A DNA stretch of 64,000 nucleotides, taken from positions 8,323,786 through 8,387,785 of the forward strand of contig CM031878.1 in the NCBI GenBank assembly GCA_018697195.1, given 5' to 3'. This DNA is from Certhia americana. Lineage: Eukaryota > Chordata > Aves > Passeriformes > Certhiidae. Shown here piece by piece: positions 10,601 to 21,868 of this stretch. A program made the position numbers and the translations under genes. How positions within the stretch are numbered: position 1 is the first letter of the stretch; every line of letters starts with the position of its first letter. The notes beneath the pieces were generated by a model, which saw only the letters and a program-made list of their open reading frames with translations, did not search any database and had not been told where the DNA came from.

Positions 10601-13600
10601 TGCTTGGGCCCAGCCCCCGGGACTGGGTTTGGATCCCTCCAACCCTCATCCACCAAGTCTCCAAGGGAACTCTTTACCAGGACACCTACCTGCTGCTGCA
10701 GCCCCTCCTGAAGGAGAGACAGAAAATCCAGGTAATGTTCCACTGCATCAGCCACCCTGCAACAGCAATAGGACATATGGTGGGAGGAGAAGTGCCATCA
10801 GCCAGGTGAAACCTGGATTGCCAACCCGCAGTCTCTCCCCCTGTTCATGATCTGCGTGCTTTGAGCAGACCTATGACAGCAGTACTGAACTGGACCATTT
10901 CCAGGAGCACAATGAAAGCTGCAGAGCCCAAACAAGCAGCAAGTTGCAAGCAGACCAGAGGCACTGTTACCTCCCATCCTGGAGACACCTCTGTGCCAGA
11001 AGGTACTTCACTTCAGAGGGGCAGTGATGGCGAAGGAGAGAAGTGAGTACTGGTGTGTGGACAAGCAGCTCTGTTCGCATTAGGAAATAGGGACTAGAGG
11101 AAGCAGCTGCTGGAGGGCTTTTTCCCAGAGCCTGTGAAACAGGAACAGAAAATGTTATCAAAACCACACTGGTCAAGTCTCAGGCAGCTGCAATCTTTCG
11201 TCACTTCTGATATCTGGAGATGCACCCAGGCAAGCAGGAGTGCTGTGCTTGTGAAGTACATTATTCTCACAGCCACTTCCAGCAAGAACCATCAGGATCA
11301 CACAGGGGCAGGCAGACTTCTGATCTCCACATGGCACCAGGAGATTCGCAAGATCACCCAGATCACCTCAGGTTTTTAGTTCAAGGTGCTTTGAGCTGCC
11401 TGGAACAACAGCTCCATTGCAGCCACAGACCTAGTTAGACTGTTTGTAAGGAGAGAGTACCTCTCCTCTCTGTATATATCTGACAGTTTTCAAACAGCTG
11501 AAGAGATAATTCAGGGTCTACTGCTGTGACCTACTGTCCCTGGCAGCTAATGCACACTGCCTCACCGCAGCCAAAATCTGCTCTTAAAGGCCTTTTTACT
11601 ATTATAGACTGTATTAAGAAACTGGTGTTTTCTGACCTGAGAGTTTACCTCCCAAGCCACCATGAACATGAACTAGGACCCAAGGTCTTGCCACATCCAA
11701 ATGTGGTGCTGAGTAAGAGTTCCAGATCTCCCTGGACTCTTTCCTTCCCACTTGCTGAAGGCAGCACCATGCTATTTTGGGGATCTCCTCCAGAGTCAAA
11801 TAGCCCCCTAGAAGGAAGAAGACCTGCTTGAAGGTCCTTGCAGACTCTGCTGGAAAAACTCATCTCAAAACTACAGGAACCAGACAAACCTCATAGAGCA
11901 GGGTCAGGGCCTGCAGCTCCGCATCAGTTTCTCCCAGTTCATGGTACACTGCTGCCACATGGGACAGGGCAGGAAGGCACTGGAAATCTACCTGGAGGGC
12001 CCGTTTCAGGTGCTGAAGGGCTGTCTGAGGCTTGCCCTAGGTGGATGGGAAGACATGCATGTTGAAAGGACATCTTGCTGATGTCTTTACTGTTTGATGG
12101 GATCCAGATTCTCACTCTGCTTCCCCAAGAGATCCCCACAAAGTAGGGCAGCACTTGAGCCAAAGGCAGCCCTCCTCAGGTCAGTTTTTGAGCTATTCTC
12201 TCTGCAGCAACATTTTGCAATCAGCCAAAATCTTTGCACAGATTCTGCAGCCTGTCCAAGGAGGCTGGGGCCACAAGGGCAATTTCTGTTCAAGGCCTTC
12301 CCTCCCTGCAGAGGCCTCAGACCACACAGAGGCATTGTGGAGATCAGCCTGAGCCTCCCTACCCCACTGAAAAGCTGCCTTTCTCCTCTCTGCTGTCATT
12401 ACCATTTGCTGAGCGCAGCAGCCAAGGCAGGTGTAGATCTGGGCCAGGGTCTTCTTGGAGCAGAATCCCCCTGCAGCTTCCTGAAGGAGGGAAAGGGCGG
12501 TGGGGAAATTCCCAGCCTCCAGCTCCTGCAGCCCTAGGATAGACCCAACATCTTGGTTCTGTGGCTCACCTGGCCCCAAACAAGCATGGTGCCCTTTCCT
12601 TCCCAGTGCCATAGGGACTTGCCTGATCCCCTCCAAACCCAGTGATGCACAGCAGGATAGTTTCAAGCTGCCATCTTTGCTTTAATGGTTTTGCAAGAGA
12701 ACAAGCCACCCAATGGAAATGTCCAGCAGAAATAACAGCAACTTCCAAGCCCAAGATGCCTCCTTTGGCCCAGAACAAGGACAGGGGTTATGTGCTGGGC
12801 AGGTCCTCCTCCACATTCATCCACAATGGCAGCAGTGAAGATAGGGAAGCACACACAGAACCTCAGAATTTTTCCAGCACATCTGGGTCACTTCCCAGCA
12901 AAATGCTTTGGGATATCAATTAATTAATATTTATCACAATGGATTATTTGCTTTTCCTTCAGTCTTCTTTTCAGACTTCCCTCTGAGGCCGCTCTCACAC
13001 AGCAGCATCACACTCACATCTGCCACCTCCCTGCTGCAAGTGCTGGTGCCACCCTTGAGTATTTTGGCTGCAGCTCTGTGGGCCAGAGCTCCTGCCCTGC
13101 CTCTTGCAGGAAGGCTCTGTATGAGCCCAAGCACAGCGAGGCAGTGCTGGCAGTCCCCAGAGCTGCTGGGGTTGTCAAAACAGTAAAGGAGAGAAAACAG
13201 TCAGATGGAACACAGCAATCCATTGCCTGCTGTGACACCAGGCTACAAAGCCTCACAACAGCTTTGTGTGACTCTTGCAGCACCAATAATCTGATGGGAA
13301 CAATGCACTTGCAGCAAGGCAGGTTCCGGAAGACAGACAGAAGAAAGAAAAATCTGCATAAATCCCCTGCCAGCCTTCTGCTTTAAGGTCACTGCAGGAC
13401 CTGGACACCTCCCCTAAAGTCACAGACAGGCAGAGGAGCCTGTGATAGCACACAGAAAGGATGAGCTGGGGAAAAACAGGGAAGCTTTTTGAATATGGGA
13501 TATAAAAAGTTGAGATTCAGAGGCTCAGCCAGACCTGCTTCCAAAGGAACAACCCATAAAAAACTCCAAGAGCCTGTTTACTTGGGAACAGAAACCAGGA

Positions 13601-16600
13601 TAAAGGCAGGGAAAGTGGTCCTGGGACTGAGCAGTAGGAGACTGTGCTGGCATGAGTACCTGCCCCCCACAAACCTTGCAGGAAGGCTGCTGCAGTGCAG
13701 AGGATTTCCTTCAAGTCCTTGGCACTTTGTACAAGGGGCAGGGAGGCTCCCTCAGGAGGGACCTGCCATGCCTTGATCACGGAGAGGAGTTTGTTCTGCC
13801 CCTCACTGCAGTGAGCTCTTCCTGGGTGCTGTGAAGGCACAGAGGAGAGAGAGCAGGGAATGCTGAAGGGAAGCAGGGCACAGAGAAACAGGTCCCACCA
13901 AACCACTCAGCACTGCTCCCTGCAGTGGGAGCAGACTGGGGAGCAATGTCCTACCATTTGTTCACTTCAGCTACAATCCCCTTAATGCAGTGATTCCTGC
14001 CTGGCCTGGGCAGCACCTCCCCACCTCAGAGTCAGGTGCACCTCCAGGGCTTCCTGGATGGCTGTTAAGAGTTCATTCAGAAAGACGGGACCCATCAGCA
14101 GCCTTTTGATCAGCAGGGAAGGTTCTCCATCCCACTGCTGTTCCCTAAAGAGTCTGCAAGTCCATCTGCAGCCCTCTACCAGCCTGCCCAAGTCTCCTGT
14201 CTGACACACAGAGGCCCAGAATATTCTGGGATCCATTAACACTCTCAGAGCCATTAGGCTATTCTGGGCTGCCAGGGGGAGGATTAGTCATGCTGACTGG
14301 GCAGCATTGATGGGTCCAGCTGTCCAAATGCCACAACAACATTTTGCAGAGTGAGTATTATGACAAACACGATATTTATGCCAGGTCTGCCGGCATCTGC
14401 CTGTGCCCAGTTACCTCAGCAGTGCTCAGGAGCTGGAAGAGGTCAGCAACACTTCCCAGCCGGCTGGCTGCTAGCCACCAGGCTGCTTGCAGGGCCCCGA
14501 GGCGGTGCAGAGGTGCCTGCAGCTCCTCCACGGTTACCTCCTGCAGCACCTTTTCCCACAGCTCCTCCGTGCCAAGATCCTGTCCACAGGCTCCACAAGC
14601 CTCCAGAACTAAAAAACAAAACCCAAGCAAAAAGACACAGAGCTGTGAGACAATGGGTTGGTGCCCTGTAGCAGACACCCTGGGTGCAAGAAGGAGAGAA
14701 AGCCTCAAGCAAGCACAGGCTCCTCGTAGCCATAGAAGGAATGGGGTTGCAGGGCTGGCCTGACCTCAGCAGAATACAAAACAAGCATTAAAAGAGTGGA
14801 GCTGACAGAAGCACACTCAGAAGACAAGACACAGCACAACTCAGAGCTGGACTCCAGCTCTGCTGAGCCCTCTTGAAGTCATTTGCCCTCAGGTAAGCAT
14901 GTGCCAACATTGCAGATCCACCTCTGAACAGCAGCCTGTTCCAGTGACTTTTCTTTGAAGAGAGCACACCAAAATTACAGAAAACACTAATTTTCTACTG
15001 TCACTAAAACTTCGCTAGAGGCTTAGCACCTTATACATTAAAAACTCTTTGTTTCCCTTGAAACCTCCAGCCCATCCCTGCAGGCAGCAGCAGGCAGGCA
15101 GCTGCACATTGTCCTTGGCCACATGCCACTCCACCTCCATCCCTTGCAGGCAGAGCCTGGATGCCTGCTCACAGTTCCCCCTGTCTCCAACCTTTCCAAG
15201 CACAGCCAGGCGTGCCTGACCACAGTTTCCAGGTGGAGCCAGCCATGTCTGCCCAGAGTTTCCCTCATCTCTGGCCCTCCCTGGCAGAGCCCAGCAGTGT
15301 CTGCTCACAGCTCCTGCACCTCCAGCCAGTCACCAAGTATCTCCAGAGCACAGAGAATGCCCTCCTCAACCCAAGAACTCCCCATACAATGAACCACGTC
15401 CTTACCCCTGAGGAGCCCCTGGCGTATTCCTTCTGCTTCTCCTTTAATGGCAATGTCAGATGCTCCCGCAGTGAAAAGCAGCGAGTTGTAGAGGACAGTG
15501 AGTTCCAGAGGCAGGGCAGGGAGGGCAGCTGGCAGCACTGTGGGCACAGCAAGACATTTAGCTGGATAAGAACAAACAGCCATCCATGCTCAGGTGGCAA
15601 CACCTGTCCTGGCAACAGGAGAGTTGGCTTGGAAAGAAGTTTTTAGTGACTGTGGTGTGATTTTGCCACTTGGGAACTGCAGTGCCCAGACAGACAGCAT
15701 GTGTCAGGAATCCAGGTGCCAACACTGCTTTAACATCCATGCCCCAGCTATCCAAATGCTGCAGTCCTCCAGGAGTCAGGCCTTGCAGCTCTCCCAGAAG
15801 GGCATCAACAGCCTACTCTGTTCTAGTACACATCAAGCCTTTCACACAGTGTGTGTCTCTCCTTTTCACAGAATCACAGAATGGGTAAGGACAGGACAGG
15901 CCGGAAGGGACCAGAGTGGCTGATCTGGTCCAACCTCCCTGCTCAAGCAGGGCCATCATAGAGCATGTGGCACAGGATTGCATCCAGATGGTTTTTGAGT
16001 ATCTCCAGTGAGGGAGACTCCACAACCTCTCTGGGGAATTTGTTCCAGTGTGTAGTCACCAGGGTAAAGTTATTCTTCATGTTCAGGTGGAACTCCCTGT
16101 GCATCAGTTTCTGCCCATTGCTTCATGTCCCAGTGCTGGGCACCTCTGAGCAGAGTCTGGTCCATCCTCTGACCTCTCCCTGCAGACACTGACGAGGTTC
16201 CCCCCTCACCCTAACATGCACAGATCACTCAGGCTTTCCTTGTAAGTAAGATGTTCCAGTCTCCTAATTATCTTCCTTTCCCTCTGCTTGACCCTCTCCA
16301 GCAGCTGTGTCTCTCTTTTGCATTGAGGAGCTGCGAAAACTGGAAATAAGTCTGCCTCGCATGGGGCTTTCTCTGCACCACACCTGTGTCAGGAAGCCTC
16401 TTCCCTGACTTCCCACGGAAAAAGCTACTTCACTTTTTTTTTATTTTACAGAAACCCTAAAGCTCTGCTCAGCAAGTTAAGTGGAGTCTGGGGCTGGACA
16501 ATAACCCTTTTGCTGGCCCAGGTCAGCACAGGGCAACAGGGATCATTTCACCCTGGCTTGTTTCTAGCACTGGGATACTGGAGCTGCAACCGGAGGAGAA

Positions 16601-17328
16601 ATATTCATAAACTAAAACACAAGAAGCTCCACCTCAACATGAGGAAGAACTTCTTTACACTGAGGGTGGCAGAGCACTGGAACAGCTGCCCAGGGAGGTC
16701 CTGCAGTCTTCCTCTCTGGAGACATCCAAACATCACCTGGATGTGTTCCTGTGTCACCTGCTCCAGGTGGCCCTGCCTCGGCAAGGGGGTTGGACTGGGT
16801 GATCTGACCTTCAGAGGTTCCTTTCCGCCCCGATAATTCTGTGACTAACTCCTTTACAGGTCCCGCTCAGCACTGGGCAGCGTGAACCTTTTCACCCGCT
16901 CCCTTCACGCGTTTCTTTCCAGCACCGGGATACGGGAACTGCATCCCGGTAAACAGCCGTGTCAGGGAGCAGCTGCTTCCACGCCCACACAATTCAGGCC
17001 CGGGACAGCAGCGGGAGGTGAAGGCGGGGCACGGCAGCCTCTACTCACCGCGGATGCTCAGCAGCAGCTCCCAGAACTCGTCTCGCTGCTGCCGCCGCAC
17101 CTGCCGCGCCTCTCCGCCGGACCGCGCCGCCTGCAAGGGACACGCTTACCGTCGGCCCGCATGAGGAACGGCACCGACGGGGAGGGGGGGAAGGAAGAGG
17201 ACGTGCCGCACCGTCCAGCGCTCGACCAGCGCCCGGCTGTGGGCGGCCCAGGCCTGCAGGCAGCCCGGCTCCGGCTCCGGCTCTGGCTCTGGCTCCGGCC
17301 CGCGCCGCCGCTTCCTGGCCGCCGCCAT
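7614..17328 (-). CDS. FANCG: FANCG, Fanconi anemia group G protein
   Basis: FANCG is a TPR-repeat subunit of the Fanconi anemia core complex. It binds FANCA and supports FANCD2-FANCI monoubiquitylation during interstrand-crosslink repair in the nucleus. Exons: 17212-17328, 17049-17130, 15406-15537, 14415-14608, 13675-13828, 12403-12533, 11890-12036, 10971-11131, 10690-10756, 9863-10200, 9649-9704, 8957-9094, 8008-8140, 7614-7731. Phases agree and total 1968 nt, giving 655 aa (human 622). Diagnostic segments align with human: [10 protein letters not shown] (exon 3), [17 protein letters not shown] (exon 4), [20 protein letters not shown] (exon 6), [16 protein letters not shown] (exon 10) and a C-terminal [10 protein letters not shown] (exon 14). 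TPR-type helices recur through residues 220-570. The N-terminus differs from human: it has a basic KRRR followed by a Pro-Glu repeat (residues 11-21). The 56-base exon 11 is the least certain, but it is needed for phase and fits human SRCLELL. Confidence 0.93.
13982..14254 (-). other. Unexplained open frame in FANCG intron 4
   Basis: A 90-codon open frame on the FANCG strand lies between exons 4 and 5. It has leucine-rich, helix-like composition. A possible acceptor (TCTGTGTGTCAG) sits inside it and a possible donor (CTGAG|GTGGGG) near its end. Using both would add a segment ending in phase 2 between two phase-0 exon ends and would break the FANCG frame. Human FANCG has no matching insert. 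It is most likely a chance open frame. Confidence 0.15.
15868..16330 (-). mobile_element. CR1 LINE fragment, minus orientation
   Basis: It starts with AGAATCACAGAATGG and TAAGGACAGGACAGGCCGGAAGGGACC. It continues through the standard antisense CR1 blocks (CCAACCTCCCTGCTCAAGCAGGG, GAGACTCCACAACCTCTCTGGG) to the CTTTCCCTCTGCTTGACCCTCTCCAGCAG region. It lies in FANCG intron 2. Confidence 0.85.
16560..16850 (+). mobile_element. CR1 LINE 3' fragment, plus orientation
   Basis: It contains the CR1 sense blocks TCAACATGAGGAAGAACTTC, AGCACTGGAACAGCTGCCCAG and GGGTTGGACTGGGTGATCT, and ends in AATTCTGTGA. It is also in FANCG intron 2 and faces the neighbouring minus-orientation copy. The pair forms a loose inverted arrangement. 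Confidence 0.85.
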
Positions 17329-17480
17329 GTCCCGCCGCCGCTTTCCCGCCCTGGCCGCCGATTGGCGGGAAGGACGCTCAACAAGGCAGCAGGGAAGCGT
17401 GGGGCCGCGGAGGGACAAACCTCGTGGGAAGGCGAAGTCACCGGTGTCAGAACCAGCTGCAGAAGACACCGAGTCCAACC
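16960..17480 (-). promoter_or_regulatory. FANCG: FANCG CpG-island promoter with CCAAT and E2F-like sites
   Basis: This is a CpG-dense block over FANCG exons 1 and 2. Just upstream of the start codon (higher coordinates) an inverted CCAAT box at 17361-17365 is flanked by two E2F-type cores, TTCCCGCC at 17343-17350 and GGCGGGAA at 17364-17371. Fanconi genes are known to be cell-cycle controlled through E2F, so the arrangement is plausible. Factor binding is inferred. No TATA box was seen. Confidence 0.65.
17266..17298 (-). repeat. FANCG: Pro-Glu coding microsatellite in FANCG exon 1
   Basis: A six-base unit (GGCTCT/GGCTCC on the plus strand) repeats about five times. It encodes alternating Pro-Glu at FANCG residues 11-21, directly after the basic KRRR. 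It is in frame and does not disturb the reading frame. Repeat number is likely to vary between individuals or species. Confidence 0.85.
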
Positions 17481-17760
17481 CCGGGTCCACGCAGGACCCC
17501 ACAAGAACCATACCAGGCGCGCTGTCCAAACGTTTCCTGACCTCCGGCAGGCTTGCAGGTGTGACCCCTACGCTGGGGAGCCTGTTACAGTGCCTGACCA
17601 CTCTCCTGGAGAAGAGCTCTTTCCTAAACCTCGAGGGTCCTGGACCCAAGTTCAACTGAAACCTCCCATGACACAGGTTCAGGCCATTCCCTCGGGTCCT
17701 GTTGCTGATTTCTGCAGAGAAGAGATCAGTGTCTAAGCCTCCGTTTCCCATCAGGAGGAA
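17480..17760 (-). mobile_element. Degenerate CR1-like fragment
   Basis: The antisense CR1 order is recognisable but worn: GAGTCCAACCCC, then GACCCCTACGCTGGGGAGCCTGTTACAGTGCCTGACCACTCTCCTGGAGAAGAGC, then ATTCCCTCGGGTCCTGTTGC. It lies directly upstream of the FANCG promoter. Boundaries are approximate. Confidence 0.55.
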
Positions 17761-20700
17761 ATGGTAGATGATGGGCTCCATGAAGGAGTCCCCAGATGGG
17801 TCAGGGACAAGGATGGAAGAAGGAGACAACACAGCTCCCCTTGATTTTCACCATTTTAATCGCAGACATCATTTTCACAGCTGCTTAGTGCCCCGGGCCA
17901 CCCTTGGACAGCAAATCACGCACACCTCCCCCCACACCTGATTAATTAATTATGCAATTTAACAAGGGAGCGACCCCTCCCTGGGTGCCTCATGGTGTCG
18001 GTCATGCCATACTCAAGGTGCCAGGCAAATGAGCACTGCCAACTTGTCTGTTTTGGAGGGGTTTTTGAAAGGAAAAAGGCTCTGCTTCCCAGCAGAGACT
18101 TGAGCATGGTTTCCACCATCCAGGCGTAGCTGCTAGATATGAATGAAAGCACTGACAGCCAGAAATGTAGATACACCCAGAAAAGTGTAGCACCATGCTG
18201 CATGCAGAGCTCCCAGGTTGATTTCCACAACTGGGTCAATCCCCTTTTTTTTTTTTTTTCCCCAAATGAGGGACTGAGGTACAAAGAGGTTAATAAAAAA
18301 TAAAACAACAATCTTGCTCCCAGCCACATGGTGCACTGAGTCAGGGTTCAGAGGAGAGAGCAGGGTGCCCCACCCCTGCTCCCCACACACTAGCATTGCT
18401 GCTTTCTGAGGGGAAGGGGGGACATGCACACTGAGACTGGGACAGTGCCTTGGCATAAAAAAGCAGCCTGAAGAGTTGAGGGAAACCCAGATACAGATGG
18501 TACAGAGGAATGGCTGTGGGAACAGAGCTGGAGCGAGCCCTGGGCTCCCCAAAAGTGCCATTCCTTGGGATCCATGTTAACCCCATGGACCAGAGCTGCG
18601 GGTGCTCCCAACACTCACAACTCTTCACAGTAGCTGCAGCTTTTGGTCACTATTTTCTAGGCAGCAAAAAAGAGACCCAATTGAATTTTTGTTCTGTGCC
18701 AGGACCATGGGACACACCATGGGCCTGAGCCAGAGAAGTTTCCCAATGGCTCTCCCCTGCCAAGAAACACATGCACAATACTTGCAAAGCCCAAAGTGCA
18801 GAAAGATTGTGGAGTGCAGGATGAAAACTGCTCAGCTGAGCACTCTGTCCCCTGTGACACTCAGCCCATGGACACAGGGACCAGAAAAAAACCACCTGGA
18901 ATAACGCATCTAGGAGAGCCAAGTGGGGCCCGACAACAACCTCTTTGGAGGGATGTGGAGGGGCCAAACCTACTCCCCAACACACCAGATTTCCCAAAGA
19001 GCCTTAGTTCGAACTAGGAGACAACCCCCTCCTGGGGTTTTAAATCAGCAAACATAGCCTGTCTGCTCTAGCATCAGCAGCATGATCTGCTTCCAAGGAC
19101 ACCAGGCCCTAGACTGACATTAACTCTGTAATCCCCAGCACACTCAGAAGAATGGCAGCCATACAATCAACTTGAGGGCAGCTGAAGAGGAAGGCTGACA
19201 GACTCAAACAGTCAATGAAAAGAAGCAAGAGCATCTCCAGCCCTTGGAAAACACATCTTGGTGAATCTGAAATCTTTGGTGTAGCAGCCAGTCTGCTGTG
19301 TCCGAGCAGCCAGCACTCCGTGGCATCTCTGCAGTGACAAGGATGTACTTGCAGCTCCTCTACTGCAAGTTTTGTTTAGTCTCCGGTGAGATAACTATGT
19401 CCTTTGATGATGTTACAGCTCTGCTGTTCCTTCTGTTCTCCCTGGTATCCCGGGACCATGAGCCCACACCTAGCAGAGGGGTGGCATGGAGGGGTGAGAG
19501 GATGCTCAAGCCCTGTGTGAGTGCTCCACCCATGAACATGGGGAATGGGAAGGCTCAGCTGAACTGGAGTGACCAGTGAAAAGAGGAACAAGTCCCAGAG
19601 ATGGAAGCCAAGGGGCCTAGGTGGCAGCTGTGGGGATGTCAGGGGCCAGTCCTACACTATCAGTGGCCACGGGGACTTCTGCCAGCACAAACACAGGCAG
19701 GCAGAAAACTCCTGACCAGGTTATGAGGTTACAAGACCAATCTGAGCTCCAGCCTTGGGGTTTAGCAACCCAATCTGTGTTATCCAGATTAACGTCACAT
19801 TAAATGAAAATTTACTGGGTAACTGCTACCTCCACCCCCCTTCCTCCTCCCCATATTAATGAACCCCTCATTCCTTCAGAAGCATATGCAGGAAATCAGC
19901 TTTCAGCAAATAACCTATTTTTAAGGGTGTGAATGCCTAATCCCATTTTACCTGTGGGCTGATGTATTCCTGTAGCTTCCAGCTACCCTCGCTGTTTGCC
20001 ACTACCCCTTCCCTGTCCTAGTACTGGTGTTGTGCATCCAGGTAAGTGAGGCAGGCCAGGGTGTGATGCCAGCTACAAAACAATCCCTGGTTGTGTCAGG
20101 TGAAACTGAGCAGGACCGCAGAGCAGAGGACATGAGAGGCTGAGGTAGCAGAGCACAGCCAGCAGATCAGGAGCAGGCCAGACAATGGAAACCTAATATT
20201 AGAACAGTTTAAGCCTCCCTGGAATTGCATTTGAACACCTGAGCAAGCATTTTACAGGGGTAAAATTCCACCTGCCCTCAAGAGCCACAGCAACTGAGCA
20301 CTTGGGGAAACTGGCAAGAAATTAAATAATGAGAGAGATTTTCCCTGGGACTCTGCAGGGCAGAGGAGAGGAAGAAACTATGCTAACAGTCTGCAGTAAG
20401 GAACTCTAACAGGGCAGTCATGGTGCATGAGTTAAAAATTAATGGGATCAGGCAAATATCATTGCAGAAATCCCAGGCAAGCAGTCCTTGGCTCTTTCCA
20501 GAGAGAAAAGAGACAAAAGGTTTCATAGCACCAAGTAATGCCACACAGTGGTTCAGGGCAGTAAGGAATCCCAGCTCCAATGGACACTGCAGGAGGAACT
20601 GAGCTAGGATGTGGTCAGGTACTATGGTCACCACTCTCTACCTGTATCCATAAAGAAAGAAACACCATGTCTCCTGACTGTGAGCAGTCAAGGGCATGTT

Positions 20701-21868
20701 TGGCACAGCTTACTTGTGGCATGAAGTTTCACAGAGAATGCCAAGGCCAAGAGGGAGACAAGCCCTATACATTGGATCATGGATGTGATTGACTGCATCT
20801 GGTCCATCAGCATCCAGCACACATACAGACACCAGTAAGTTAAACCACTTCCAAAGAGAATTGGTGCCTGCTCCAGGCTTTCAAGTAGCTGTTCCCAGGC
20901 CCTGGAGCTCACACCGAGGCTACTCCTGCAGCTGGGACAGCTACTCTGGGTTCCCCTTTCCTGCTGGCCAGGCCCAGTATGGGTGTGAGCCCATATTCTG
21001 TCACTAAATCCTCCTGCATCTTAACTGTTCATAGTGAACAGCCAGCAGCACACACCCAGGAAGACAAGAACCTTGGCTGCTACCACCCAGCCCACAGGGA
21101 CCCTGACAGGTTGAGAACAGTAGTGGAGAATTTCTTGGTCATGCACAAAGTTGTCCCTGCTACCACTGGTCCAAGCTAAGCCTGCTGTACAAGGCAGCCC
21201 AGAGTGCTCCCCACTGCACTGCACAGGGCTGAGGGGAACCAGAGAAGTGGGACTGAGTGTAGGGCAAGAGAGGCCTCACTACAGAGCAACTGACAGACTT
21301 TACAGAGCAATAGCTGCCACCAAGGCTCCAGGAACCATCTGCATGGAACCATGTGAAGTGATTCCTGCATGAAAAATGAGCACGTGAAAACAAGTGGTGG
21401 CTGTGGGACATTCCCTCCCCTTCCAACCTCCTCTCCCCTCCTCAGCAGGCCCCATCCCGTGAGTCTTTGCACAGTCAAGGTGACACCTCACTGGCCACTG
21501 AAGCCTACCAGCTGCACATTATGGCAGGTGTCAGGAAAGTAGCAGCAAGACTCCCACTGGTGTTTCTCCAGAGAAGCATTTCAGAACTCTTGATTCTAGG
21601 GCTCCTGTAGCAGAGTCCTCCTGCTGCCAGCAAAACCCCAGAGAGAACTCTGACCTCCCCTGCTGAGAAACACCATCCCCGTGAGCCAGGAACAGTTGGC
21701 TCCAGTCCTTTAGTTCAGCACAGCGGCAGGAAGCTGGGGATAATCCCTGACTGCTGTCAGCAGGCACTCGTTTGCTGGTGGCTTGTGTATCCCTCCCAGC
21801 CTGAGGGAGGCAAGGAGACAACCACAGCCTCGGCCGACGAGCAGGTCAGGCTCCCCACGTCCCCAAGG
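17760..21868. other. Spacer between PIGO stop and FANCG promoter
   Basis: This is about 4 kb without a recognised exon on either strand. Part of it must be the PIGO 3' UTR, but I saw no canonical AATAAA on the minus strand within the first 2 kb after the PIGO stop codon (21869-21871). The 3' end of PIGO is therefore undefined. A T-run lies at about 18247-18260. No tRNA, snoRNA or conserved repeat was recognised. Confidence 0.5.

Noticed and set aside
16882..17736. Plus-strand open frame of 284 codons
   Set aside because: It overlaps FANCG exons 1 and 2 and the CpG island antisense. The Arg/Pro/Gly-rich composition is explained by GC content.
17146..17832. Open frame extending FANCG 5' into upstream DNA
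   Set aside because: The upstream part reads through the promoter and CR1-like debris. The ATG at 17326-17328 gives a protein that fits family length and splice phase.
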